A stretch of 64,000 nt of DNA, from positions 992,001 to 1,056,000 of the forward strand of contig NZ_CP129968.2 in NCBI RefSeq assembly GCF_030503875.2. The letters are read 5' to 3'. The notes beneath the pieces are model-generated. The model was not told the origin of the DNA, searched no databases, and was given only the letters and a program-made list of their open reading frames with translations. Positions 53,769-62,993 of this stretch are shown here, in pieces (the first letter of the stretch is position 1; each line of letters opens with the position of its first letter). The translations under genes were made by a program, and so were the position numbers. This DNA is from Marivirga arenosa. Its GTDB lineage: Bacteria > Bacteroidota > Bacteroidia > Cytophagales > Cyclobacteriaceae.

Positions 53769-55085
53769 ATGAAAAAATTTAATATATATATATTTATTGC
53801 TCTGTTTTTGGTAGGTGTATCATGTGAAGACAGACTTGATTTACTACCTCCGCAGGATGTTGATAATAGCGTAGCATTAAGTACTGACGCTAACGTAAAG
53901 GCAGTACTCTTAGGCGCATACGATGCGTTAAGTAATGGTGATTTGTTTGGTGGTAATACACTAAGAAATTCTGAATTGTTAGGCGCTGACGGAGAAATTG
54001 TTTTCTCTGGTACTTTTGGTGATCCAGCCGATATTTGGAGAAAGCAAATTACAAATATTAATAGTGATGTAACGGAGACTTGGATTGAAGGATATGAGGT
54101 AATTAATATCTGTAATAATGTTTTGAGCGCGCTTGACGTTGTAGATGAGGCAGATAGAGCTTTAGTAGAAGGAGAAGCTAAATTCATTAGAGGATTAATG
54201 TATTTCGAATTAGTGAAATTCTTCGGGACGCCTTACTCTGCCGGAGGAGCTAACTCTTCATTAGCTATTCCGATTGCTGATACTCCAAATTCAACGGAAG
54301 AATATGAAAAGTCTACCGTTGAGGAGGTTTATCAGTTAGTAATATCCGACTTAACATTTGCCGAAAATAACTTACCTTCTGATAACGGTACATTTGCCAA
54401 TAGAGTAGCAGCAGCGGCTGTATTGTCACGAGTATTTCTTCAGCAGGAAAATTTTGCTGGGGCAAGAGATGCAGCAAATAGAGGATTAAATTATGCTACT
54501 GGTGTTTACAGTTTAGTAGGAAACTTAGCTGGGGTATATAATAATACCAATAATACATCAGAAGATGTATTTGCGATTCAAGTAAATACTCAGGATGGTG
54601 TAAATAATATGCAATTGTTTTTTGCTTCACCTACTTTAGGAGGAAGAGGTGATATTGAAATCCAGCCATCACATTTTGATATTTATGAAGCTAATGATGA
54701 AAGAGCAAATTTATTTTACAATGATGAAGCTACCGGTGATATTAGAACTGCAAAATGGACTAACCAATTCGGAAACGTAGTATTAGTTAGATTAGCAGAA
54801 TTATATTTAACCCGAGCAGAAGGTAATGTAAGATTAGGTCAATCTGTTGGTGATAGTCCAGCTAATGATTTAAACCTTTTACGACAAAGAGCTGGTTTGG
54901 CGGATCTTGTAAATCCAACATTAGCTGATGTTTTAGCTGAACGAAATGCTGAATTAGCTTTTGAGGGTCATAAGATTCATGATATAAAAAGGTTACAATT
55001 ATCAACTGATGGGTTATCTTATGATTCTGATCAATTGATTTTTCCAGTTCCACAAAGGGAAGAAGGAGTGAATCCTAATCTTTAA
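53769..55085 (+). CDS. SusD/RagB-type nutrient-binding lipoprotein
   Basis: Surface lipoprotein (lipobox GVSC, Cys19) that caps the SusC-type transporter. 438 residues, mostly helical TPR-like SusD fold: EDRLDLLPPQDVDNS, the EAKFIRGLMYFELVKFFG helix, AAAAVLSRVFLQQENFAGARDAA, LAELYLTRAEGNVRLG, RNAELAFEGHKIHDIKRL and FPVPQREEGVNPNL. Somewhat short for the family. A terminator follows. Confidence 0.93.
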   Translation: MKKFNIYIFIALFLVGVSCEDRLDLLPPQDVDNSVALSTDANVKAVLLGAYDALSNGDLFGGNTLRNSELLGADGEIVFSGTFGDPADIWRKQITNINSDVTETWIEGYEVINICNNVLSALDVVDEADRALVEGEAKFIRGLMYFELVKFFGTPYSAGGANSSLAIPIADTPNSTEEYEKSTVEEVYQLVISDLTFAENNLPSDNGTFANRVAAAAVLSRVFLQQENFAGARDAANRGLNYATGVYSLVGNLAGVYNNTNNTSEDVFAIQVNTQDGVNNMQLFFASPTLGGRGDIEIQPSHFDIYEANDERANLFYNDEATGDIRTAKWTNQFGNVVLVRLAELYLTRAEGNVRLGQSVGDSPANDLNLLRQRAGLADLVNPTLADVLAERNAELAFEGHKIHDIKRLQLSTDGLSYDSDQLIFPVPQREEGVNPNL

Positions 55086-55105
55086 ATAATTATTTTTAAT
55101 TCTAG

Positions 55106-55139
55106 AAAAGAGATGGCTTTTAGTCCTCTCTTTTTTTTT
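55106..55139 (+). terminator. Terminator after susC/susD pair
   Basis: AAAAGAGA (55106-55113) pairs with TCTCTTTT (55127-55134), then further T to nine in all. Confidence 0.8.
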
Positions 55140-55174
55140 GCTTTACTTTTCCATATTTTCGAAAGAAAAATAAT

Positions 55175-55627
55175 ATGGATACTATCAACCCCAACTTTAC
55201 AGGAATACGAACTAAAAGGCTTGAAAAGGTGATTGCGAATTATGAAAAACTTCTATCTGAATTGGATAACAGAGAACTGCCTGATGATATTTTAAATACA
55301 ATTGATAAAGAAATTATTAGAATAAATTCTGAGCATAATAATGAAGCAAAACTTTATCATCTTGTTAATGGCTCTTATTATCGGATTTTAAAATTAGTAA
55401 GAAAGAGTATGGGTCTGGTGACTAAAAATCATTATTTGGCGATTTGGATGGGGATAGGAATGGCTGCTTTTGGAATTCCATTCGGTGTTATGATGGGGTT
55501 AATTTTGGATAATATGGCTTTTATGGGTTCTGGTATTGGGATTGGACTAGCAATTGGCTTACCTATTGGCGCTGGAATGGATAAAAAAGCTAAAGAAGAA
55601 GGAAGGCAATTGGATATCTCAATGTAG
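55175..55627 (+). CDS. Membrane protein with glycine-rich hairpin, 150 aa
   Basis: Helical N-terminal half (residues 1-85, RLEKVIANYEKLLSELDN), then two glycine-rich hydrophobic segments (about 88-109 and 113-134: MGIGMAAFGIPFGVMMGLIL and MGSGIGIGLAIGLPIGAGM), then a polar end. The GxxxG spacing suggests tightly packed helices. Similar proteins occur in Bacteroidota without a known function. Confidence 0.75.
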   Translation: MDTINPNFTGIRTKRLEKVIANYEKLLSELDNRELPDDILNTIDKEIIRINSEHNNEAKLYHLVNGSYYRILKLVRKSMGLVTKNHYLAIWMGIGMAAFGIPFGVMMGLILDNMAFMGSGIGIGLAIGLPIGAGMDKKAKEEGRQLDISM

Positions 55628-55678
55628 AAATTCTTTGATTGTAGTTTTTTATTTTCACCAAGTTCTCATATTTGCAAT

Positions 55679-56491
55679 ATGATTAAAGATAATGCTGCTC
55701 CTATAGGTATTTTTGATTCTGGTATCGGTGGATTAACCGTAGCACACAAGGTGAAAGAGTTGATGCCAAATGAGAATATCGTTTATTTCGGAGATATTGC
55801 TCACCTTCCTTATGGTGATAAGTCAGCAGCTGCAATTCAAGCCTACAGTATAAAAGTAACGGATGTTCTGCTACAGCAAGGCTGTAAGCTGATATTAATT
55901 GCATGTAATTCTGCGTCATCCGCAGCCTTTGAATTAGTTAGAGAATATGTGGGTTCAAAAGCAAAGGTATTTAATGTCATTGATCCTGTTGTAGAATATG
56001 TGGCCCAGCACTATAATCATAAAAAAGTAGGACTTATTGGAACCAAGCAGACCATAAATTCCAATGCATACGAATCAAAGCTTAAACAACTTAATCCTGA
56101 AATTGAATTACATAGTTTAGCAACTCCATTGCTAGTTCCTATGATTGAAGAAGGTTTTTTTGAAAACAGAATTAGCCATGATATAATAGAAGAATATCTT
56201 CATAATGATCATTTAATGGGTATTGAAGCCTTGATTCTAGGTTGTACGCATTATCCATTAATTAAAAATGAGATTAACGACTTTTATGAGGGTAAGGTAG
56301 ATATCCTTGATTCTGCTTCTATAGTGGCTAAAAGACTTCAGCAATTTTTAAAAAATCATGACCTTTTGTCGGATATAAAATTGAATAAAGATAGATTTTT
56401 GGTTTCTGATATAACCGCTTCTTTTGAAGCATCAGCAAAAATATTTTTTCACGATGATGTTAAGTTAGAGAAGTTCCCTATCTGGGATTAA
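55679..56491 (+). CDS. murI: Glutamate racemase
   Basis: Supplies D-glutamate for peptidoglycan. 270 residues with GIFDSGIGGLTVAH, the first catalytic Cys in IACNSASSAA, and the second in LGCTHYPLI. Conserved DIAHLPYGDKS. Start at the ATG that gives the family N-terminus. The 3' end overlaps the convergent histidine kinase gene by 14 bases. Confidence 0.93.
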   Translation: MIKDNAAPIGIFDSGIGGLTVAHKVKELMPNENIVYFGDIAHLPYGDKSAAAIQAYSIKVTDVLLQQGCKLILIACNSASSAAFELVREYVGSKAKVFNVIDPVVEYVAQHYNHKKVGLIGTKQTINSNAYESKLKQLNPEIELHSLATPLLVPMIEEGFFENRISHDIIEEYLHNDHLMGIEALILGCTHYPLIKNEINDFYEGKVDILDSASIVAKRLQQFLKNHDLLSDIKLNKDRFLVSDITASFEASAKIFFHDDVKLEKFPIWD

Positions 56492-58460
56492 GAGGGATTT
56501 TTATAGTAAATTGTGATCCTTCGTTAACTTTTGAGCTAACTGAAATTTCGCCTTCTAAAAATGAAATAGCTTTATGTGCTAAAAATAAGCCTAAGCCAGA
56601 ACCCGGGCTTTTATTACTGATTTTAAAATAAGCTTTAAATATATCATTAAAATATTTTTCATCTATTCCAAAACCATTGTCTTTTACGTGAATATAGAAG
56701 AAGTGATTTCCCCTATCTGTTGAAATCTCTATTTTATTAGTCCCTTCATTTTTGTATGTCATGGAGTTTTCAATGATATTGTCTAAAGCGATTCGCAAAA
56801 GCGAATTATTAGCTAAAACTGAATTTGCTTTAGGATTAATATCGATAGAAATTTGGGAATTATGTTCTTTAATTTCCAATGCCATATCATCAATACACTC
56901 TCGAATTAGTTCTTCAATATCTACTTTAGAAATATCATGAGTAGTATTTAACTCATAAGCCATTTGCAATTTGAATAACATTTTGTCCATGCCCATGGCC
57001 GTAACATTTACACTATGAAACAATTTCTTGAGCTGAAAATTGTCTTCAGTTAGCTGAGCAATATTGTTTAAGCCTAATAAAGTTCTGATGGGTCTTCTTA
57101 TATCGTGTGAGGCTCTGTAAAGATAGGTGTCTAATTCTTTATTAATTTCTAAAAGTCTTGCAGTTCTTTCCGAAACTTTAGCTTCTAATAATTCATTTAG
57201 CCTGTCTATTTTTCTATTCTTGAACCGAAGCCTAAACACATACCATAAAACTACCAAAAGAGCAATTGCTATAATGATTAAGAAAGCAGTTCTTAATTTT
57301 AAATGAGAGGCTTGCAATTCATTAGTTTGTTGGAGTAATTCCAATTTGCTGATCTCTTTGTCCAGAAGATATTTTTCTTGCATTCCACTAATGTCATTTT
57401 GAATTGCAATAGAATCTCTTTTCAAGTCAACTTTTTCAAACTCCTTATAAAAATCTAATGCTTTTTTGTAGTCTCCTTTATTTTCAGCTAATGCAGCCGC
57501 TATTAAAAAGTAATCAGTCATTGCTACTGGGTTTGAGAAGTTGTATTCACTGTGAATTTGTTCAATTTCTCTAAAAATGGAATCCATTTTTTCAATCTTA
57601 GCTTGCGCTTGATAAACTCTTGCTAAATAAATTCCAGCATTAAAAGCACTTCCGTAAACTTCATTTTTCATGCTGTTGGTATAGTCCTCAATTAATAGAG
57701 GAAGAGCTTCATCTAACATTCCTAAATCAAAGTAGCTTACTGCTTTATTTCCTTTTGCTATGGAAACAAAAACTGTGTCTTTAAGCATGCGCGACATTTT
57801 AATTGATTCATTAAAATTATCAATGGCTTTTTTATGATTTGATAATCTTCTGTTATTCAACCCTTTATAGTCAATTATTGATCTTAGTAAAATACTGTCT
57901 CTTCTGTTTCTTGGAGGGTTTTCTTGAAATATCTGATGAGCCAGTTCGGCATAATTTAATCCTTGATTATAATTTTGTCCCTCGGTATTGATTCTTGATA
58001 TGGATCTATAGATAGTCACTAAAGGATAAAATTCATTATTTGATTCATATCTATGAGAGGCTTTTAAATAGTTCTCTAAAGCAGATACTAGTTCATCCTG
58101 ATGGTGGTATATTTTGCCTAAAGTCTGGAAAAGAAAAGCTTGAAATATTTCGCTTTTTTTTACTTTAGGAATAAGTGTTTTTAGTAAATTAATTGCTTTC
58201 TGATTTAAATCAGAATTTTCTAAATAAACCAGAAGTCTGATTACATCTTTAATTTCTTGTTCTGAAATTTCTGAATCACTTGGTATTCCATTCAAAAATT
58301 CATCAACTTTTAGATCTTCCGATATGTATTCATTGTCAATCTCCGATCTGTAATTATGGTAAATTTGCTCTATTTGCTCGTAATTGTTTTGAGCAAAACT
58401 TGGTGTAATAGCTAAAAAATTGGAGCTTAAAAAAAATATGATAAGGTTTAGCTTTTTCAA
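56478..58460 (-). CDS. TPR-containing sensor histidine kinase
   Basis: A 660-residue membrane sensor kinase. Signal peptide to about FAQ (24), a periplasmic helical region with TPR-like repeats (about 70-345), a transmembrane helix (391-409), a short coiled coil, the HisKA-type helix with His452 in RASHDIRRPIRTLLGL, and an HATPase domain (DNIIENSMTYKNEG N-box, DNGFGIDEKYF, GSGLGLFLAHKAI). Family known in Bacteroidota as TPR histidine kinases. No response-regulator gene lies beside it, so it is an orphan. Overlaps murI by 14 bases on the opposite strand. Confidence 0.9.
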   Translation of the reverse strand: MKKLNLIIFFLSSNFLAITPSFAQNNYEQIEQIYHNYRSEIDNEYISEDLKVDEFLNGIPSDSEISEQEIKDVIRLLVYLENSDLNQKAINLLKTLIPKVKKSEIFQAFLFQTLGKIYHHQDELVSALENYLKASHRYESNNEFYPLVTIYRSISRINTEGQNYNQGLNYAELAHQIFQENPPRNRRDSILLRSIIDYKGLNNRRLSNHKKAIDNFNESIKMSRMLKDTVFVSIAKGNKAVSYFDLGMLDEALPLLIEDYTNSMKNEVYGSAFNAGIYLARVYQAQAKIEKMDSIFREIEQIHSEYNFSNPVAMTDYFLIAAALAENKGDYKKALDFYKEFEKVDLKRDSIAIQNDISGMQEKYLLDKEISKLELLQQTNELQASHLKLRTAFLIIIAIALLVVLWYVFRLRFKNRKIDRLNELLEAKVSERTARLLEINKELDTYLYRASHDIRRPIRTLLGLNNIAQLTEDNFQLKKLFHSVNVTAMGMDKMLFKLQMAYELNTTHDISKVDIEELIRECIDDMALEIKEHNSQISIDINPKANSVLANNSLLRIALDNIIENSMTYKNEGTNKIEISTDRGNHFFYIHVKDNGFGIDEKYFNDIFKAYFKISNKSPGSGLGLFLAHKAISFLEGEISVSSKVNEGSQFTIKIPLNPR

Positions 58461-58637
58461 ATCAGGTAAAATTGTAATTGTTTATTGATAGCTTTTTATT
58501 CCCTATTAAACATCAAAACTAAATATTTCTTTTTTGAAAATGGCATTTATTACAATTTTCTGTCGGTAAAAAAGTACCGATACATCGAATATATTACTTG
58601 TATTATTTTTAGATAATAGCTAATTGAAGAAAAAAAA

Positions 58638-58668
58638 TTGAACATCAATTATAATAAAGTTAACTTTG
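58638..58668 (+). promoter_or_regulatory. Promoter of the amidophosphoribosyltransferase gene
   Basis: TTG at 58638-58640, a 20-base spacer, and TAACTTTG at 58661-58668 match the Bacteroidota -33/-7 consensus. The predicted start of transcription (about 58673) is 14 bases before the chosen ATG. Confidence 0.6.
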
Positions 58669-58686
58669 TGTTTTAACGCAACAATC

Positions 58687-60561
58687 ATGAGCGATATCAT
58701 CAAACACGAATGCGGAATTGCATTAATCCGTTTAAGAAAACCTCTACAATATTACATTGATAAATATGGGCCACTTTATGCTATGAACAAGCTTTACCTA
58801 TTAATGGAAAAGCAGCATAATAGAGGACAAGATGGTGCCGGTGTCGGAAACGTAAAATTAAATGTAGAGCCAGGGCATCGATATATCAGTAGATATCGTT
58901 CAGTGGAAAATCAGCCAATTACACAGATTTTCAAGAAAATTTCTAAAAAATATAAGAAAGCCAAAAAGGAAGGGGGTGAATTATTTAGCCAAGAAAAATG
59001 GTTAAAAGAAAATTGTGCTTTTACCGGTGAAGTTTGGTTAGGACATTTAAGGTATGGTACCCATGGTAAAAATTCTATTGAAAATTGCCATCCCATGTTG
59101 CGCCAAAATAACTGGAAAAATAGAAGTTTGATGGTAGCGGGTAACTTCAATATGACGAATGTTGAAGAACTATTCGATATATTAACAGAACTAGGGCAGC
59201 ATCCAAAAGAAAAGGTGGATACTGTAACGGTTATGGAGAAGATCGGGCATTTTCTTGATGAGGAAAACCAAAGAATTTTTGAACTTCATAAAGATGAATA
59301 TACAAACGCTGAGATTACTCAAATAATTGAAGAGAAGCTTGATTTATTACAAGTGTTGCAGCGAGCTTGTCGTGACTTTGATGGGGGATATGCCATGGCA
59401 GGAATTACAGGAGCGGGCCATGCTTTTGTTGCAAGAGATCCATCAGGTATTAGACCCGCACACTTCTATGCTGATGATGAAGTAGTAGTTGTGGCTTCAG
59501 AAAAAGCGGCCATTAAAACAGCTTTTAATGTTAATTATGAAGACATTCAGGAAATAAAGCCAGCTCATGCTTTAATCATCAATACAAATGGTGATTATAA
59601 AATGGATCAATATATTGAGCCATTAGAACGTAAGTCATGTAGCTTTGAAAGAATTTATTTTTCAAGAGGGTCTGATCCTGACATCTATTCTGAAAGAAAA
59701 ATGCTAGGGAAGCTATTAGTACCTAAAATTTTAGATGCTATTGATTACGATTTAGAAAACACTGTTTTCTCATACATCCCTAATACGGCCGAAACATCAT
59801 TTTTAGGAATGATGGAGGGAATGGAGCAACACCTTGCACAAAGGCAATTAGATGCACTGAAAAATAATAAAGATGATGATAAGCTGCTTAAGAAATTACT
59901 TTCTTTTAGGCCACGTGTTGAGAAGTTAGTAATTAAGGATGCTAAGCTCAGAACTTTTATTACGGATGATGAGCATAGAGATGACTTGGTAGCTCATGTT
60001 TATGATACTACTTATGAAGTGATTAAGAAAAAGGTTGATACTATCGTAGTAATAGACGATTCTATTGTTCGTGGAACTACTTTAGAGAAAAGTATCTTAA
60101 GAATGCTAGATCGCCTTGAGCCTAAAAAGATAATTATTGTTTCATCAGCTCCGCAGATCCGTTTCCCTGATTGCTATGGTATTGACATGAGTAAAATGAA
60201 AGATTTCATTGCATTCAGAGCAGTATTGGCATTATTGAAAGAGACAAAACAAGAAAATATACTAGAGGAGGCTTATCAGAAATGCTTGCATGGTGATAAT
60301 TCTGAAAACTACGTAAAAGCAGTTTTTGAGCCATTCTCATATGAGCAAATTTCGAATAAGATTGCTGAATTAGTCAAAGTTGAGACCATTGAAGCAGAGG
60401 TTGAAGTGATTTATCAAACGGTGGAAAATTTACACAAAGCGAGTCCAGATCATTTGGGAGACTGGTATTTCACGGGAGATTTCCCAACTAAAGGGGGTAA
60501 TCGTGTTGTGAATAAAGCTTTTGTAAACTTCATGGAAGGTAAAGAAGTACGAGCTTATTAA
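58687..60561 (+). CDS. purF: Amidophosphoribosyltransferase (long Bacteroidota form)
   Basis: First committed step of purine synthesis: moves glutamine ammonia onto PRPP. The start at 58687 gives MSDIIKHECGIALIRL; an upstream TTG at 58666 lies inside the promoter. N-terminal class II amidotransferase with Cys9 as candidate nucleophile, RGQDGAGVG, and GHLRYGTHG; C-terminal PRPP site VVIDDSIVRGTT. 624 residues, longer than E. coli PurF (505). The catalytic Cys must be exposed by removal of eight residues or act internally. Some genomes also hold a shorter PurF, so this may be a paralogue. Confidence 0.85.
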   Translation: MSDIIKHECGIALIRLRKPLQYYIDKYGPLYAMNKLYLLMEKQHNRGQDGAGVGNVKLNVEPGHRYISRYRSVENQPITQIFKKISKKYKKAKKEGGELFSQEKWLKENCAFTGEVWLGHLRYGTHGKNSIENCHPMLRQNNWKNRSLMVAGNFNMTNVEELFDILTELGQHPKEKVDTVTVMEKIGHFLDEENQRIFELHKDEYTNAEITQIIEEKLDLLQVLQRACRDFDGGYAMAGITGAGHAFVARDPSGIRPAHFYADDEVVVVASEKAAIKTAFNVNYEDIQEIKPAHALIINTNGDYKMDQYIEPLERKSCSFERIYFSRGSDPDIYSERKMLGKLLVPKILDAIDYDLENTVFSYIPNTAETSFLGMMEGMEQHLAQRQLDALKNNKDDDKLLKKLLSFRPRVEKLVIKDAKLRTFITDDEHRDDLVAHVYDTTYEVIKKKVDTIVVIDDSIVRGTTLEKSILRMLDRLEPKKIIIVSSAPQIRFPDCYGIDMSKMKDFIAFRAVLALLKETKQENILEEAYQKCLHGDNSENYVKAVFEPFSYEQISNKIAELVKVETIEAEVEVIYQTVENLHKASPDHLGDWYFTGDFPTKGGNRVVNKAFVNFMEGKEVRAY

Positions 60562-60593
60562 TGAATAAATAAAAAGTTAAAGTTATTTAAAGG

Positions 60594-60624
60594 TGCATCA
60601 CTCAATAAGGTGATGCATTTTTTT
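60594..60624 (+). terminator. Terminator after purF
   Basis: TGCATCAC (60594-60601) and GTGATGCA (60610-60617), followed by seven T. Confidence 0.92.
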
Positions 60625-60627
60625 ATT

Positions 60628-61536
60628 TCATTCAAGCCCCAATTTTTCTCTGTATATACTATCTTTTACTGAATTTCTATTCCAATAATCAAGCATTATT
60701 CTTTCATTTAAAGTAGCTTCAGTTGTCATCATTTCTCCATTTTCAGGGTATGTTTCCTTCCAGCTTTGAATTTTGTAGGGGTGATTTGCCTCAAATTGAA
60801 TTTTAAGGTTTTTTTCTAAATCAGGAATATTTAATTCTAGTATTTTTAAGCTATTATGATTAATGATATCAATGCTTGCCGAATAAGGGATTGCTTCTTT
60901 GTGTTTTAGTCTTAGATATTGCGTAGAAGGTAAAATCTTAATTTCTCCCGATGGAAGTTTTTCGGGGTTTAATCTTATTAAAGTCCATAGCTCATCTTCC
61001 AACCATACTTTTTCTAGTTCTGTTTCGATATCTCCTTCACTCTCAAAATAAGACCTGCTGAGTAAATTATAATATTTATCTTCATTATTGAGTTGCGTAA
61101 AAACATGACCACACCATTCCTGAATAGAGGTGGTGATTTTACGTGCATGTAAGTCGTATTGAGGATAAACGGGACTGAAAACTGAGGTCATAATGGAATA
61201 GGGATAGATACCCGTTTTGAATTTTTTTGTAAAGTTTAACTTCATCACTTTTTCTGTATCATCTCCAGCCGCTTTTGGATTATCCAATTTCACTTGTTTA
61301 GATTTTGAAAAATCTTCAGTAACATAAACCAAAACTGCATGCCCCTTTCTTTGCTGGCCATATCTCACTTGTGTCAGCTCATAGGAGGTTAATTCCGCCT
61401 CACCCTGATACCAATAGTCTCCAAAATTTTGATTAAGGGTAAAGTTTATTTTCTCTTTTGATGTGGTGGATTCAGTATTTTGATTGCAGGCTTGAAATAA
61501 AATAAAGAGAGGAAGTATTATAATTAACTTTTTCAT
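60628..61536 (-). CDS. Lipoprotein of unknown function, 302 aa
   Basis: Lipoprotein signal with lipobox FQAC (Cys17). Mature part mostly beta, with QNFGDYWYQGEAELTSYEL, RYGQQRKGHAVLVYVTEDFS, TGIYPYSIMTSVFSPV and TSIQEWCGHVF. A family like this is widespread in Bacteroidota and sometimes mislabelled as a septum-formation inhibitor; it has no Maf motif. Role unknown, envelope location. Confidence 0.75.
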   Translation of the reverse strand: MKKLIIILPLFILFQACNQNTESTTSKEKINFTLNQNFGDYWYQGEAELTSYELTQVRYGQQRKGHAVLVYVTEDFSKSKQVKLDNPKAAGDDTEKVMKLNFTKKFKTGIYPYSIMTSVFSPVYPQYDLHARKITTSIQEWCGHVFTQLNNEDKYYNLLSRSYFESEGDIETELEKVWLEDELWTLIRLNPEKLPSGEIKILPSTQYLRLKHKEAIPYSASIDIINHNSLKILELNIPDLEKNLKIQFEANHPYKIQSWKETYPENGEMMTTEATLNERIMLDYWNRNSVKDSIYREKLGLE

Positions 61537-61583
61537 AATGTTTTATTTCTATGGTATGGTTCAACGGTCTAATGGCTTAGATG

Positions 61584-62234
61584 TTAATGCTGTAAAGTTT
61601 TTAGCACATTAAAACGGCTGAATAATTCTTCTTTATACCAATTTTCATTTTTTACTTTTTTAATAATTTCTTTGTGGATGTCAGCATAAGCATAAGCCTT
61701 CATAGCGTCTTCATTTTCCCAAATACTAAAAGTAGCTTGTTCAATAAGTGGCCATTCTCCTATTCCTTTTGTGTAAATTAAGCCTTTAGCTTGCTCTATA
61801 GCCTGACTTGCTTTTGGAACAAATTTCCAAAATCTTGGAAGCTTATTTAAGTTAATTCTTGCTCTAGTAATAACGGCAATTTTGTCATTTCTGTAATTGT
61901 TTTTTGAGGGAAATGGATTTTCTCCATACCAGCTACCATGAGCTCCTATCGATTCTAAATAGTGAGTCTGAATACCGTTAGACTTAGATTTAAGTTCTTT
62001 ATATAAAGAAGACTCCTCAAAAAAATAATTCAATGATTTCTCATCTTTCCAATTCATTAATAGCGCATAAGTGGAAAAATCTGGCCATAGACTAAAGCCA
62101 AATCCGCTACCGGTGCCTAAAAGTTTCGAAAACTCACATCCTGGAATTCCTTTTAATAGGGGTGGGAGCAATTGCATTTGTTTGAAAGCCCAATATTTAT
62201 TTTGGGAATATTGAATTAAAGATAAGGTTACCAT
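61584..62234 (-). CDS. CrtA-like (spheroidene monooxygenase family) protein
   Basis: 216 residues with the family's repeated landmarks: LLGTGSGFGFSLWPDFSTYALLM, then ITRARINLNK, and KGIGEWPLIEQATFSIWEN. Characterised CrtA enzymes are haem-dependent and oxidise carotenoids. Bacteroidota members often lie outside carotenoid clusters, as here, so the substrate is uncertain. Single-gene unit near the tRNA array. Confidence 0.75.
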   Translation of the reverse strand: MVTLSLIQYSQNKYWAFKQMQLLPPLLKGIPGCEFSKLLGTGSGFGFSLWPDFSTYALLMNWKDEKSLNYFFEESSLYKELKSKSNGIQTHYLESIGAHGSWYGENPFPSKNNYRNDKIAVITRARINLNKLPRFWKFVPKASQAIEQAKGLIYTKGIGEWPLIEQATFSIWENEDAMKAYAYADIHKEIIKKVKNENWYKEELFSRFNVLKTLQH

Positions 62235-62447
62235 ATGCTAAATTATACAAAGAATAACTTTAACATAAGGATAGGGTTTTAAATCTTAGATTAAAAATTT
62301 TAATGTCAAAATAGATTTGATCGATAATTGATGTGAACTAGTGAACATAGTAAATACTTAACAATAACGCCCCATTATAAGGTATTAATAATATTAGAAT
62401 AGTTTTAAAGAAAAACCAGCCTTAAATAAGATTGGTTTGTGATTTAG

Positions 62448-62507
62448 TAGTAGGAGCAGGACTCGAACCTGCGTCCGCTAGCCAGCGGATAAGAGCCTAA
62501 CGAGCTA
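62448..62507 (-). pseudogene. Partial tRNA-fMet pseudogene, copy 1
   Basis: T arm and 3' acceptor strand match the true tRNA; the anticodon region holds TCCGCTAGCCAGCGGA (62474-62489), and the 5' acceptor strand and D loop are missing. Confidence 0.7.
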
Positions 62508-62567
62508 TTTTATATTAAAAAGGACATAAAAAAACCAGCCTTAAAATAAGACTGGTTTGATTTCTAG

Positions 62568-62627
62568 TAGCGGGAGCAGGACTCGAACCTGCGTCCGCTA
62601 GCCAGCGGATAAGAGCCCAATGAGCTA
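62568..62627 (-). pseudogene. Partial tRNA-fMet pseudogene, copy 2
   Basis: Same structure as copy 1, 120 bases on, with the acceptor 3' strand identical to the true tRNA. Carries the same 16-base hairpin. Confidence 0.7.
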
Positions 62628-62688
62628 TTTTATATTAAAAAGGACATAAAAAAACCAGCCTTAAAATAAGACTGGTTTGTGATTTTAG

Positions 62689-62748
62689 TAGCGGGAGCAG
62701 GACTCGAACCTGCGTCCGCTAGCCAGCGGATAAGAGCCCAATGAGCTA
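62689..62748 (-). pseudogene. Partial tRNA-fMet pseudogene, copy 3
   Basis: Same structure, 121 bases after copy 2 and 121 before the true gene. Nearly identical to copy 2, so the latest duplication appears recent. Confidence 0.7.
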
Positions 62749-62765
62749 TTTTATATTAAAAAGGA

Positions 62766-62799
62766 CATAAAAAAACCAGCCTTAAAATAAGACTGGTTT
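62766..62799 (-). terminator. Terminator of tRNA-fMet
   Basis: AAACCAGCCTTA and TAAGACTGGTTT pair with one mismatch; an A run on the plus strand gives the T run on the minus strand. Copies occur in each tandem unit. Confidence 0.85.
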
Positions 62800-62809
62800 G
62801 TGATTTTAG

Positions 62810-62882
<73 letters not shown>

Positions 62883-62993
62883 ATATAAACTCTTGATTTT
62901 TTCATCATTTTCTGATGTTTCTCTCAAAAGGATTACAAAGGTATGCTAAGGTTTTCAGAAAATCAAGTACCTTTGCAAAATAAATTTAAATTA

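Larger units (their letters stand above)
62406..62800. repeat. Tandem array of terminator plus partial tRNA units, 120-121 bp
   Basis: Three near-identical units precede the true tRNA unit (period 120 then 121 bp). Each has, left to right on the plus strand, a terminator hairpin (AACCAG.../...CTGGTT), a short spacer, and the 3' portion of the initiator tRNA in reverse, ending in TATATTAAAAAGGACATAAA. The leftmost copy has more substitutions (GTAGGAGC for GCGGGAGC), so it looks oldest. Confidence 0.85.

Noticed and set aside
53720..54187. Minus-strand ORF of 155 codons opposite susD
   Set aside because: Antisense to a strongly supported susD-type gene, with Ser-rich shadow composition.
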